Source of the DNA: Amylostereum areolatum
Lineage: Eukaryota; Basidiomycota; Agaricomycetes; Russulales; Stereaceae
Assembly (NCBI GenBank): GCA_012932865.1
Contig: SAXG01000053.1
Coordinates: forward strand, 1-64,000
Direction: 5' to 3'
DNA length: 64,000 nucleotides
Position 1 is the stretch's first letter. Every line of letters starts with the position of its first letter. The notes beneath the pieces were generated by a model, which saw only the letters and a list, made by a program, of their open reading frames with translations, searched no databases and was not told where the DNA came from. Made by a program: the position numbers and the translations under genes. Of this stretch, positions 1-10,600 are shown in pieces.

Positions 1-442
1 GCCCACGGGGGGTCTTCCTGGCGGTGCACATGGGCCGGGCCCACGGCTTTCTACTGTGTAGTATCTACTACACTGCACCTTCAATACAGTCATGAACTTC
101 CAGTTTTCTCCTTAGTATATGTCTGTGAAGCTCTCCGAATGGCCCACGTAGGTTGAACTTGGCTCGTCCTCCGTGTTACCTTGATGGGCCCACGCCGATG
201 TAACCGCGGCTCCTCAGCCGTGCAGATGGGCCGGGCCCACGGTCGTTGACCCAGGTGTTCACTACACATTCTGTGTATACATACTGTATACATACTGTTT
301 TATTTAATTGCTTGAAATGTGAACCAGAGGCTCTCCGAATGGCCCACGTAGGTTGAACTTGGCTCGTCCTCCGTGTTACCTTGATGGGCCCACGCCGATG
401 CAACCACGGCTCCTCAGCCGTGCAGATGGGCCGGGCCCACGG
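1..442. repeat. GTGGGCCC-core minisatellite, left flank of the KDZ region
   Basis: A 112-bp block occurs twice in direct orientation, 131-242 and 331-442, nearly identical. A related partial copy lies at 1-46. On the minus strand the block carries CGTGGGCCC cores about 45-48 bp apart. The same core and spacing recur in the opposite orientation at 24,340-25,035 and 32,533-32,945. The array runs off the left edge of the window. Positions 443-730 hold no gene I can support. Confidence 0.8.
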
Positions 443-730
443 CTGTTTCTATGCAGCTACGCGCATGTCTATACCCTCACAGTGTACATACCATGTGTCC
501 CAGTTCTTCAATTATATCCCTGAAAACGTCATAATGTCCTACATTTCCTGTGAGGGCCTCTCCTTTCATCTCACTCATGTCCGCGATACCATTTCGGCTC
601 TGTGGCAGTGGGTACCGATCATTTCCTTATCAAAAACGGGATGCCACAGGATATGGATTCGATACTGGCGAGACCAAAATATACCACATACTCTAATACA
701 CCGACCATCCAAAGTATGCTTACTACTCCA

Positions 731-2232
731 TCACGGCCGTCCAAAGTATGCTTCATACATAACCAACGCATTCCGAATGCTGTCGCTGACCTCCTTCTGG
801 CCGCCCCAAAGCATAAGGTACTGCAACCTCAATTCACTTATGGCTTTGTACTCCCGCTGAAGGAGAAATAGCTCTCCCCGCAGGGCTGTATGGGAAGGCG
901 ACATGTTAGGCTTACAAGTGTCAAGTATGTTCAATTTCTTACCAGCGAGTTCCACCCGAGCCATCTCCTCTTCACTGTTAGCAAACGTTAATTCAGCTAT
1001 TGAACCTGACCATGTCAGAAATCATAGTGATACCGGAAAGGTTGGCTTACCTGTGGTCCCGAGGCCACTATCGGCAAGCTCCTCGGCATCACTATCACCA
1101 AAGGACAAGCCGGCTTGGGTAGGGTCGGTAAATATTATTCAGAAATACAATGCTCGACATACCTGTGACCTGTAAGTTGGACGGCTCGGTCGCTAAGGTC
1201 CCAGCCACATCAGCACTTATCTCCCAAGCACAGGTTACTCACGGTCAAGATTTATATCTTCGTCACTGTCTCCGAACGACAGCCGACTATGCCATAGGTG
1301 AGCCGAGAAGGAGAACACAAATATGTGAGGACCGCTGACCTGTGACCGCGAGATCGGCAGGAATCGGCTCCTCCGTATCGCTGTCTCCAAACGACAACCC
1401 AGCTATGTGCTGGGTCAGCCGAGAAGGAGAGCCCGAACATGTGAGAACTGCTTACCTGTGACCCGCGAGGTCAGCAGAAATAAGCTCCTCCGTATCGCTG
1501 TCTCCGAACGACAACCCAGCTGTGTGATAGGTCGGCCGAGAGGGTACCCGCCCGAATATGTGAGGTTCGCATACCTGTGACCGCGAGATCGGAAGGAATA
1601 GGCTCCTCCGTATCGCTGTCTCCAAACGGACAAGCCGGCTATGCCAATAGGTCAGCCGAGAAGGGGAAACTGAGTATGTCAGACGTGCCGGTGACATGCA
1701 GGTCTGATGGTCCCGATACGGAAGACACCTCCTCTACATCACTGTCGGGAAAAGACAGCCCCACTGTTGTCTATGTTAGTTCGGTTGGTCAGAAGGAAGC
1801 CGAACTGAAACTCGGCTCACTTGTTCGTTCCATGTCATCGACCGTGGCCGCCGTGTCACGTCGGGCGCCACCTATGTACTCGTGAGGTAAGTGGCGTGAA
1901 TGGGCTAGACGCGTACCACGCAGACGAGTGGCACCAGTTGAGGGAGCGGTGGTCGAGGGTTCCATAGCCGGCACACCCCTCCCGTGCTCGACTCTTCCAT
2001 TTCGTAAGGAGAGCCCACTGTGCAAGGGGTTAGAGAATGCTTTGAGAGTATAAATCAGTCTCGTTGATCATGAGGGGACAAAATCCATACCGAAGATCTC
2101 CTTGGCATCCAGAGCCTTGACGGCGGCATCAACTTCGGCCCTTTCAGGCGCTTTGAATGTGTGCCGACTTCCTTTACAGAAAGAGACTTAGCCCATATGC
2201 TTCCAACACGGAAAACTGTACTTACCGTTCAT
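731..2232 (-). CDS. Protein built from tandemly repeated micro-exons with an acidic GDSD motif; function unknown
   Basis: The start ATG is at 2,232 and the first exon is only 7 bases before a GTAAGT donor. Exon 2 (about 2,178-2,098) encodes a charged helix ending KALDAKEIF. From about 1,765 down to 960 follows a series of 45-75-base exons, spaced about 117 bp. Most encode a variant of GLSFGDSDTEE and end CACAG before a GT donor (GTAAGC, GTATGC, GTCAGC). I count seven to eight copies, the outer ones diverged (GLSFPDSDVEE, LSFGDSDEDI, ELTFANSEEE). The last exon (about 880-731) encodes a helical, coiled-coil-like tail ending MYEAYFGRP. The copy near 1,625 has an extra C that shifts its frame, and the copy ending near 1,690 has a GC donor, so the gene may be decaying or may skip exons. 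I recognise no domain. It lies inside the proposed KDZ element, divergent from the gene at 2,364. Confidence 0.5.
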
Positions 2233-2363
2233 CCTGGTGTACAATGATAAGAAGATGAGATCGTAAGCACCAACAATTGATGACTTTCATTGTCACGTGG
2301 AAAGAAAAAATTTCCAACGCCACAACCGTGCGCTTCGCCTCTTTGCCGTCTTTCTCCCCAATC

Positions 2364-3186
2364 ATGTCCGATTCCGATTCACCAGATGTACCGGCATCTC
2401 AATACCTTCAAGACCTCATCAACACAAAATACCAGGCATACTGTCCCCCACTCACGGCGGCAATAGCGAGCGCATTCGGCGCCATTCGATGGGCCGTAGA
2501 CAATTATTTAGACCCGAGCCGGGAATGGTTGGCAAGGCTCCGGCATGAGATCGTAAGTTATTCATTTTTACGACATACATGAAGGCTCATCTAGTACAGA
2601 TCGTTGTAGTCGTGTACGCGGGACTATCGACACAGGCGGGCCTCTCGCAAGGGTATCCCGATGTCATACAGCACGCCCTGGACGCGTTTGAAGCTCGCGA
2701 GGCAGACCCGAAGCACAGAATCAACATGCGATGGATTTGGAAAAGAGGGTCGAGGAACATGGACTATTGGACCGAACGACTCGAACCGGTTATCACTCGC
2801 AAAACGAATCCGTGGTGGGCCGGTAAGTGATCTATCTTAATATGACCCTTACATGATCCATTGAAATTGGGTGATCAATAGATCCATTCCCACCGCTTCC
2901 TCAATCTTCGGTTCAAGCGGGTGAAGTCTCTGAGTTTTCCGGCTTCCAAGCTGTCGCTTCGCTCGGCTCCCCATCGCCTCCTCAAACAATGATCTCACTC
3001 CCCATCTCACCCTTTGTGGACACCCCCGCTCCGCTCGCGCAGGCCAGAGACCCTTACGATATCAGACGCGCTGTCGATCGGATGCATAGTACTGCTACTG
3101 TGTACTACGATCATCAGCGTGCACTGGAGGTCGAAGTCAATAGGTTGCGTAAATATTGTGAACGCTGTATAGAATACCGTAAATAG
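2364..3186 (+). CDS. Short paralogue of the 3,418 gene; function unknown
   Basis: Three exons (2,364-2,552; 2,636-2,822; 2,882-3,186) sum to 681 bases, a 226-residue protein. The first exon is rich in Ser and Asp, then a helical segment ends in WLARLRHEI. The second exon encodes another helical block ending in NPWWA. The third is Ser/Pro-rich and ends in a charged helix (ALEVEVNRLRKYCERCIEYRK region). The intron positions after the first helical block and directly after the double Trp match those of the next gene downstream (AWWQ there), so the two are tandem paralogues. This one lacks the long Lys/acidic linker and the cysteine cluster of its neighbour. No family recognised. It is 131 bp from and divergent to the gene ending at 2,232. 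Confidence 0.6.
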
Positions 3187-3417
3187 CTTTGATAATGACA
3201 CAGGCCGACCGCGTTTGAGCCGGTAACTTTACGGCCAATCTGAGCTTTTTGATGAGCGGAGTAAACGGGGCCGAACGTCACCTGGCGGATCAAATTGGCA
3301 CGTGATTGTATAGTTGTCACTTCACCGCGTCACGTCTGTACACACGGCTCTTTCGCTACCACCACCAGCATTCCTCCTTTCCTTCCCCGCATCCTTTCTC
3401 CTGGTCAACAACCCACA

Positions 3418-5759
3418 ATGGCATCTGCTTCGAAACCGTCGGCTTCGGCTCCAGCTGTCGCATCACCCTCAGCTTCAACATGCCTTCGAGCAGGTCTCGG
3501 CTCTCCCTTGGGCCGCGTTGCGCACATTGCAATTCTCGGAGGAGCGGCGGTCAGAAGAGTGGTTCCGGGAGTTCAGGAAAGCAGTGGTGTGTTCTCAATC
3601 ATCACACATTTCTTCTTACTCACACCATTACACAGGCCGCCTCGGCGATGTTCGCGAAGGATGCACGCAGCAAGGGTGCACATCTCCAGGTCCCCCGCGT
3701 CTTGCGGCTCTGTCTCGAGCGAATCGCATCGAAGACAAACAAGGAGCTCGCGGAGAGCTTCGATGCTCAAGCTCTCTGGAGGGACGCGTTCGAGAGTGGG
3801 AATCCGCCTGTCGACTGGTCCGCCCGGTTCTCCGGCATCCCCATTACTGGCGCGTGGTGGCAAAGTGAGTGGCCGATTTTCTTGCTTGGAACCTTACTCA
3901 TGCATTGTTAGCTCCGGCGTCGGTTCAAGCAAAGCCGTCTCTGGCGAAATCCACGGCACCGAGCACGATCGAGAAAGCAAAAGGAAAAGCGGTTGATGTC
4001 CCGCCGGCAAAGGAGGGTCCAGCGGCGGGGAAGAAGGTTGGCACGGCAGCGGAGGTACGTCCCTTACACTCATTATGACAATCCACCATCTAGTGCTAAC
4101 ACTCTGTGTCCCGGTTTAGGCAGGGAACGCGCCACCGGTGCCCTTGGCATCCACGCCGGTGAAGAAGGGCATGGGCAAGGGCAAGGGACGGGCCGAGGTC
4201 AACCCTGTCGCCACAGCCGTAAAGGATACCGACGAGCCCATGGCCCCGAAAAGAAAGGGCCCGGAGTCCGAGGTAAGTGTTCAATACACTGTGGAACGAT
4301 GACTGAGCTAATGGTTTCTCCAGACCCTTGCTAAAAGGGTGAAGGCACGTCAGCGAGTCTCCACCAAGGCCAAGGACATGGTTCCGAGCGACGAGGAGGT
4401 CTCCGCAAGTGAGCAGGGGTCGGCAGCCACCAAGCGCAAGCGGTGTGCATCGACTACGCCAAAGCGAGGGGGCCGTTCGTCGAGAAAAGTGAGTTCTTAC
4501 CCGACAACACTATGTGGAAGGCGCAAGTACTAACATTGGTAGACCTCGGCACCAGCCCGCGCGGCATCGAAGCCGGCTACTAAAAGGCGCAAGACATCTC
4601 GGCAAGCTGATCCCGAGCCGGAGAGCGAGCCCGAGCGCAGGCACGCGACGGACGACGACAATGAAGACGGTGATGATGACACGGATGAAGAGCAGATTGA
4701 GGATGAAGAAGACGAGAGCGATGCTCCGGAACTTCCACGGTGGATCAAGTCGCACCAGGACATCATCGACGCGGTACATTTTCGGCCGCTCGGCTCCTTG
4801 TTCCAGCAACTGACCGATCTCAGATTGGACCATGCGACATGTGCAGCAAAGGCAGAGCTGGCAAGGTTTGCGTGCCGCGCATGTGTGGCGCGTGCGAACA
4901 CTGCAACAATAGCAAGACCAAGTGCTCCCACGCCCAGCTCGTGCACAACAAGAAAGGCAAGTTGGTTGCAAAACGCGGCTCGTCGGACGCCAACGTCACC
5001 CTCCTCGACCGCTACCGGTGCCTTTACCGACAAGGTGTGGAGTTCTTTCTTCCAGAAGGTGTCGACGAGGATGCCGAGCATGCTGAGGATGCCGAGGAAG
5101 AGGCCCCCAACGAAGTCGAAGAGGACGACAACGACGAGCCGATGAACTCGGTCCAGGGTAGCCCAGCCCAGGAAGTTGATGTGGAAGTTGGCCGCTCAAC
5201 CCCAGCCTCCGCCCTCTCTCACTTCCCTGGTGAAGTCCCGCTCTCTGAACCCACTGTCCCCCCCAGTACGTCCCCCTCGCGTTTCAACTCGCCCCGGTCG
5301 GCGGGACAATTTTCGGTGGCACCGTACCAACACCACGTCGGTATCCCAGCCGGGTATGCCATCATTCCTGAGGCCGACATCATCCACATCCGGGAGACGC
5401 TTGCCACCATGCAGGCACAGTGGGACGAGGCGATGTCCCATCAAGCGACAATGTGGAACGCGGTCCGCCAGACAATGGACCGCCTAGAAGCCGGGGCCCC
5501 ACTTCCACCCCCTGTGCGTCCAGTTGCGACTATCGGTACGCAGACCGTTCCCCTCGCTCTCGACAATGCCGGTGTGGACACCGACGCTACCATGGCGGAA
5601 GCAAGTGAGCAGGAGCCGCCCGTGCAGGAGCCGAGTGTCCAGGAGCCGAGCGCGGCTTCTCACTCCCGGTTCGGCGGCATGCCAGCGGAGCTGTTCGGTG
5701 GTCTGAACACGAGCCGGTCGGGCCAGTCAATTGGTTTCGGATGGGGCGCGCGGAAGTAA
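3418..5759 (+). CDS. Zn2Cys6-like cysteine-cluster protein with acidic/basic linker; KDZ cargo, function unknown
   Basis: I place seven exons: 3,418-3,596; 3,636-3,864; 3,912-4,054; 4,120-4,272; 4,324-4,488; 4,543-4,773; 4,824-5,759. Exons 2-7 join in frame and encode 618 residues. Exon 2 holds a helical block ending ITGAWWQ. Exons 3-6 encode a Lys/Ala/Pro-rich linker and a run of Asp/Glu. Exon 7 opens with C-x2-C-x7-C-x5-C-x2-C-x6-C (CDMC through SKTKC), which resembles the six-cysteine zinc cluster of fungal transcription factors, and continues with an acidic, Pro/Ser-rich tail. A DNA- or chromatin-binding role is an inference only. Exon 1 is a problem: the ATG at 3,418 opens an Ala/Ser-rich frame, but the homologous helical sequence (FEQVSALPWAALRTL) is in another frame, so one base is gained there or the real start is elsewhere. 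Confidence 0.6.
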
Positions 5760-6268
5760 GTATCGATGTCGTGTGTCCCTTCTTGCTTGCTAGTTTCGAA
5801 CCACTGTACCATGCATATCTCTTTCTTGACCTCTTTCCATGTTGCGTGTCATTTACTCAGGGTTTTTTTTGTACATAATATAATCATAATCATTTGTCCA
5901 TCACCCATAAAGTTGATACAGTAGAAAATATAAGCCGTGTTCCAAACCGAGGACACCTAACGGCGAGACTCTCTGAAAGAGGTGAGGAAACCTTTCGGCT
6001 TGACGCAAGAGGTCACGTACTTTATCTTTGAGCTCAGCTTGCGTGTACGCGGACCCGGTTGGATGTTAGCAGGGTCCACGGAAGGCGGTCGAGCGTGCTT
6101 TGCCTGACGTGAGACCTCCGGTGCAGACTGCGACCCTGATGGCCCGGCACCATTTGCGTCAACAGCAGACCGAGCTTGGCCTCGTTTTCCCGTCGTTGGT
6201 TGCGCTGGTTACCGTTTTAGTATTCTCCAGACGCATCATCGTGATAGACCTACGTTCATCCCGATCAG
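5760..6268. other. Intergenic / 3' ends of two convergent genes
   Basis: This holds the 3' flank of the gene ending at 5,759, including an A/T-rich stretch near 5,870-5,900 that could be its polyadenylation region. On the minus strand the long interrupted gene may continue as further exons: a frame reading AYTQAELKDKVRDLLRQAERF lies near 6,050-5,980, but I could not join it with certainty. Confidence 0.35.
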
Positions 6269-6935
6269 CTACCTTTGGCCTGTCCACACCTTTGGCGCCT
6301 CGGCTCGGCTTCTGACCCGCACTTTTTCCACCTCGGCTCGACTTCCTTGCAGCCGGTGGGGGTGGGACTGTGTTGGCGGATGTTCATATATAACATCAGC
6401 GACAATATGTGGAATGGGTTGGAACACTCTACCTGGTGGTTCGGTTTGATGCGATGGCCCTACCGACAAAGCCGCTGGTGTGCCGAGAGGGTTCTCGGGC
6501 TGTCCACCGGGCCCGGACTCGGCAGTGACCTCACCATTGTCTGCGGTTGGAAGTGGGGCCTCCAGGGCAGCCAACCTCATCTTCCTTCTATACGTCTTCT
6601 GAATCTCCTCTGAACCCGACAAAGCAATAAGCCTAAAATTTAGGCAGTAGTATCGTACTACTCACCATCAAATGCGTACCGGCACTCCCAGGAGATGTCG
6701 GGTCCAGGAATCTCGTACGTGATATATGCCAGCCGCGACAGCATGACCTTCCGAATTTGCTCCACCTGGGGCCGAATAACATCTTCAAGGTCGGCGAAAA
6801 GGAAGGGGACCATGTTGACCACATAAGTCGGCACAACATCGGGGCTTTCTCCAGAAGGATTTACCGGCTCCAAGGGTTGCTCGTTGTCTTCTTGGAAATG
6901 AGAGGCCTCGATGTCACGGGCCAATTGACCCAGGC
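6269..6935 (-). pseudogene. 3' part of the long minus-strand gene split by a retroelement
   Basis: This is the downstream part of the gene that starts at 16,803. Read on the minus strand, the codons GGC CTG at 14,350-14,344 continue as GGT CAA TTG GCC from 6,930 once the insertion and one 5-bp duplication are removed, giving LGLGQLARDIEAS in one frame. The exon runs to a donor near 6,665, then an intron to TTCAG near 6,610. The next exon opens with EEIQKTYRRKMRLAALEAPLP and reaches a stop at 6,269. The last exons may lie further down. The part before the insertion encodes a helical segment (FADLEDVIRPQVEQIRKVML). No known domain. It is broken here by about 7.4 kb of inserted DNA. Confidence 0.6.
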
Positions 6936-7241
6936 TGTCACGGTTCGCCCTTTTGCTCCGCTTTTTCCTTGCTTTCTCGCGCTATCTGATCTCACACCTG
7001 TGGATCAATCCCCTTTGATGGCATCGCTGATGTGCCCCTTGGTCTGTGCACATCCCCTCCCTAGTATATATAGCTGGCCTGCATGTATCTAGTTCCTTAG
7101 TCTTTCCTCCTAGTCTTTACCGGCTTAGAGTGCAATGTACTGTTCTCCCTTTGTTCCCTGATTCCCCCTCCCTCTGAGCCACTGCCTGTGTCGCGACTTA
7201 GAAGGCTATTGGATGCATTCCTTAGTCGGTCGTTCTTGACA
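6936..7241 (+). repeat. LTR of family 1 (306 bp), left end of a composite insertion
   Basis: It begins TGTCACGGTTCGCCC and ends TCGTTCTTGACA, with a TATA-like TAGTATATATAG near 7,061. It is nearly identical to the solo LTR at 51,515-51,820. On its left is CAGGC (6,931-6,935); on its right are only four bases (TTGG) before the next LTR. CAGGC recurs after the far LTR at 14,344-14,348, so this LTR and the whole neighbouring element share one pair of target duplications. Confidence 0.85.
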
Positions 7242-7245
7242 TTGG

Positions 7246-7665
7246 TGTCAGAAACGCAGTTTATGAGACCGATGAACCGCCTAAGTCGCGACGATGGGAG
7301 GAGCGAGAAGAGAATAGATTCGAGAGTGCCGGGGTCTAGGGTAGTGCAACGTGCGCTACAGTACCGTATGACGAGATGGACAGTCTAGGGAGAAGGGAAG
7401 AGAAACACTGTCCTTATATACAAGTGGGTACGATGGTGCGATGCGATGCAATAGTGGTGCGAGCGGGGGGGACAATAAGACAGGAGTCATGGGGTGGAGG
7501 ACGAAGGTCCGGAGCGATGATGTCATAGATAAGGATGCGGAACCCCGCTCGGAAGTCCGGGCAATGACGTCGTTGAAGCATGTGATGCAAGGGAAAGTCA
7601 TGTGCCGTGACGCGTCGCGTGTACGAGGTCTGCAAACGAAGAGAGAAATGGAGCGATCCGTGACA
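7246..7665 (-). repeat. 3' LTR of the family B element
   Basis: It is 420 bp and on the minus strand begins TGTCACGGATCGC and ends CGTTTCTGACA. It contains a TATA box (TGTATATAAGG, minus strand, near 7,420). The pol frame runs on through the polypurine tract into this LTR and stops at 7,598. Confidence 0.92.
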
Positions 7666-10600
7666 TTACCCCCCCTTTAAGACGCGCTTTCGCCTGGAGC
7701 GCAATGTCATCTGCAAGGGTAGATGCGAGGAAATCGTCAAAGGAGATGCCGAGGGAACGCACAGGGCGGGGCGCATTTGGATGGCGTTTGTGGAAGGCGT
7801 CAATCATGTCGGTAACCTTTGAGAGCGACGAACGCGGGAGCCAGGTGTTTTCGGAGTCGGGATAGCCGGCCCACTTGACGAGGTACTGAATACCTTTCTT
7901 GTTACGAGTTGGTTTAGAGTCGACAATGTCTTCCACGTCGTATTCTTCTTCGTCGTCGATGAGGTCTGGTGGCGGCTGTTCATAATTTGGCCCGTGAGCG
8001 GTTGTCTCCTTGTACGCGGTGAGCAGCGAGGCATGGAAGACTGGATGGATTCGCCACGTCTTCGGCAGCTTCAAGCGGTAGTTGACTGGGCTGATGACGT
8101 CAATGATTTCGAAGGGTCCAAATCGTTTGGCAGCAAGCTTAGCTTTCGGTCTCGTCGTCTTCAGGTTTTTGCCTTCGAGCCATACTTTGTCTCCGACGGC
8201 AAACTGCGTTGATTCGCTGACCGTGTCGCCATTGTAGTGCTTCATCAAGTCTGATGCGAGGGCGAGGCTGGCCTTGATCTCCTGTCGGACTTCTTCAAGT
8301 TGACGGAGGCGTTCTTCAACTGCAGGGACCTTTGAGGACGGGTTTATGGAGGGGTACATTTTTGGGAGGAAGCCGTAGAGGACTTCAAAGGGAGCCTTTC
8401 CAGTAGCTGCATGGGTGCGAGAGTTGTGAGAAAACTCGAAGAAGGGTAACCACTTCACCCAGTCGTCTTGACGGTAGTTGCAGAATACTCGCAGGAACTG
8501 CTCGAGGTTCTGGTTCTCGCGTTCGGTTTGGCCGTCTGTCTGTGGGTGATACGCTGTGCTGAGGGCGGACTTGATCCCGAGCTTCTCGTTGAGTGTACGC
8601 ATCACCTGTCCAGCAAATTGGGGTCCACGATCCGAGATGATCTTGTCTGCTAAGCCGTAGTGTCGGTATACCTTGTCGAAGAGAATGTCAGCCGTGCCAT
8701 CACTGGTGATCTTCGTTGTACATGGGGTGGTAACCACCATCTTGGTGAGGCGATCGACCACGACATTGACGGCATTATAGCCTTCGCAGTCAGGGAGTTC
8801 GACGATGAAGTCGGTGGAGATGACGCCAAATGGTCGATCGGGTACCTCGTTTGGGATCATGTCGATGTGGGGTCGGCTGCTCTGTGTCTTCGTCGACTGG
8901 CAGGTCGCGCATCCTGCTACAAAGTCGCGGACAAAGACAGACATGCCAGGCCACCAATATTCACGACTCACAAGCTCGTAAGTCTTGAAGCGACCGGGGT
9001 GTCCAGCCAGGGGCGATTCATGGTACATTTTGACAATGTCGCGTCGCAACTCGTCGTCTGCAGGGACATATACCTTTCCTCTAAACAGGACCAGGCCTTC
9101 TTCGTAGTTCCACTCTTGAAGGTTCTTGACGAGTGTACGTGGTCCGTTTCGTAAGATGGCATCCAGGGCTTGAACGACCTCGATGTCCTTGGTCTTGCAG
9201 TCGCGGATACGTCGTCGGAGTTCGACATCGCCGAGAGAGGTTACTGCTCCTGGCCTTGTTGCGCGTACTTGGAAGTACTTGGGGTCAAGCAAGACGCGCT
9301 CCTTGTTGTCGTTTTCAACACCATCCTTGTGATCGGGTCGTCGAGACATTGGATCCGGGCGGTGGGAAATTCCTGGTTTATGAACGAGCGAGAAGTCAAA
9401 TCGAGTGAGGAATAGAGCCCAACGTGCCTGTCGGCGGCTCAGCTTCTGTGCCGTCTTGAAGTGCTCCAGGTTCTTGTGATCTGTCCAGATTTCGACGGTG
9501 TCGGGGGCGCCTTCGAGGTAGTGGCGCCAGGCTTCAAGCGCACGGATGATCGCAAGCAGCTCCTTGTCGTAGATGTCGTAGTTCCGTTCCGGTTCCGATA
9601 GGGCCTTGGACAGATACGCCACTGGATGCCAGTGACCGTCGTCGCCTTTCTGCGAGAGTATACCTCCAGTAGCAAAGTCCGAGGCATCGACTTCAACGAG
9701 GTAAGGCTTCTTTGGGTCAGGCATGACCAAGACGGGGGAGGAAGTAAACGCAGCTTTTAGTGCGTCAAACGCAGTTTGGCAGTCCGTCGACCAGTCCCAT
9801 GTGCAGTCCTTCTTTGTCAGATCAAATAGGGGCCGTGCCACCTTGGAGAAGTCCTTGATGAAACGTCGGTAGAAGTTGCCAAAGCCGAGGAAGGATTGCA
9901 CATCTTTGACCGTTCGTGGTGTCGGCCAGTCCTGAATACCTGCTACCTTGACGGGGTCCATAGCGATCTTGTCGTGCGAGATGATGAGTCCGAGGTATTC
10001 GACAGAGTCTTGTTCAAAGACGCATTTCTCCGGTTTCAGGAAGAGGTCGTTGTCTTGCAAACGCTGCAGAACCTGCCGCACTATGGCACGGTGTTCGTCC
10101 ATGGTGCGAGTGAACACCAAGATGTCGTCCATGTAGATGATGACCTTGCCCGAGTCGATGAGATCCTTGAACAGTTCATTCATCATTGCCTGAAATGTTG
10201 CAGGGGAGTTCATAAGCCCGAAAAACATCACCGTAGGTTCGAAGAGACCGCGGTTCGTCTTGAACGCAGCCTTCCACTCGTCGCCTTCCTTGATGCGGAC
10301 ATTGTTGTAGCCCCAGCGGACGTCCATCTTGGAGAAGATCTTTGCACCTTTGAGGCGGTCGACAATTTCTGAGATCAGTGGCAAGGGATACTCGTTCTTG
10401 ATGGTACCCTTGTTTAGCTCTCGATAGTCCTGTACAGGCCGCAGCTTCCCATCCTTCTTTTTGACGAAAAAGAACGGACTTGCCTGCGGCGACTTCGATG
10501 GGCGAATGTAGCCCTTCTTCAGGTGGTCGTCGAGGAAGGTATCGAGCTCGATCTGCTCGGAGGGGGAGAGCGGATAGATCTTGCACGGCTTGGGTTCGAA

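Noticed and set aside
381..871. Two overlapping open frames on the plus strand after the left minisatellite
   Set aside because: They begin in repeat sequence, lack plausible composition, and overlap the last exon of the minus-strand repeat-exon gene.
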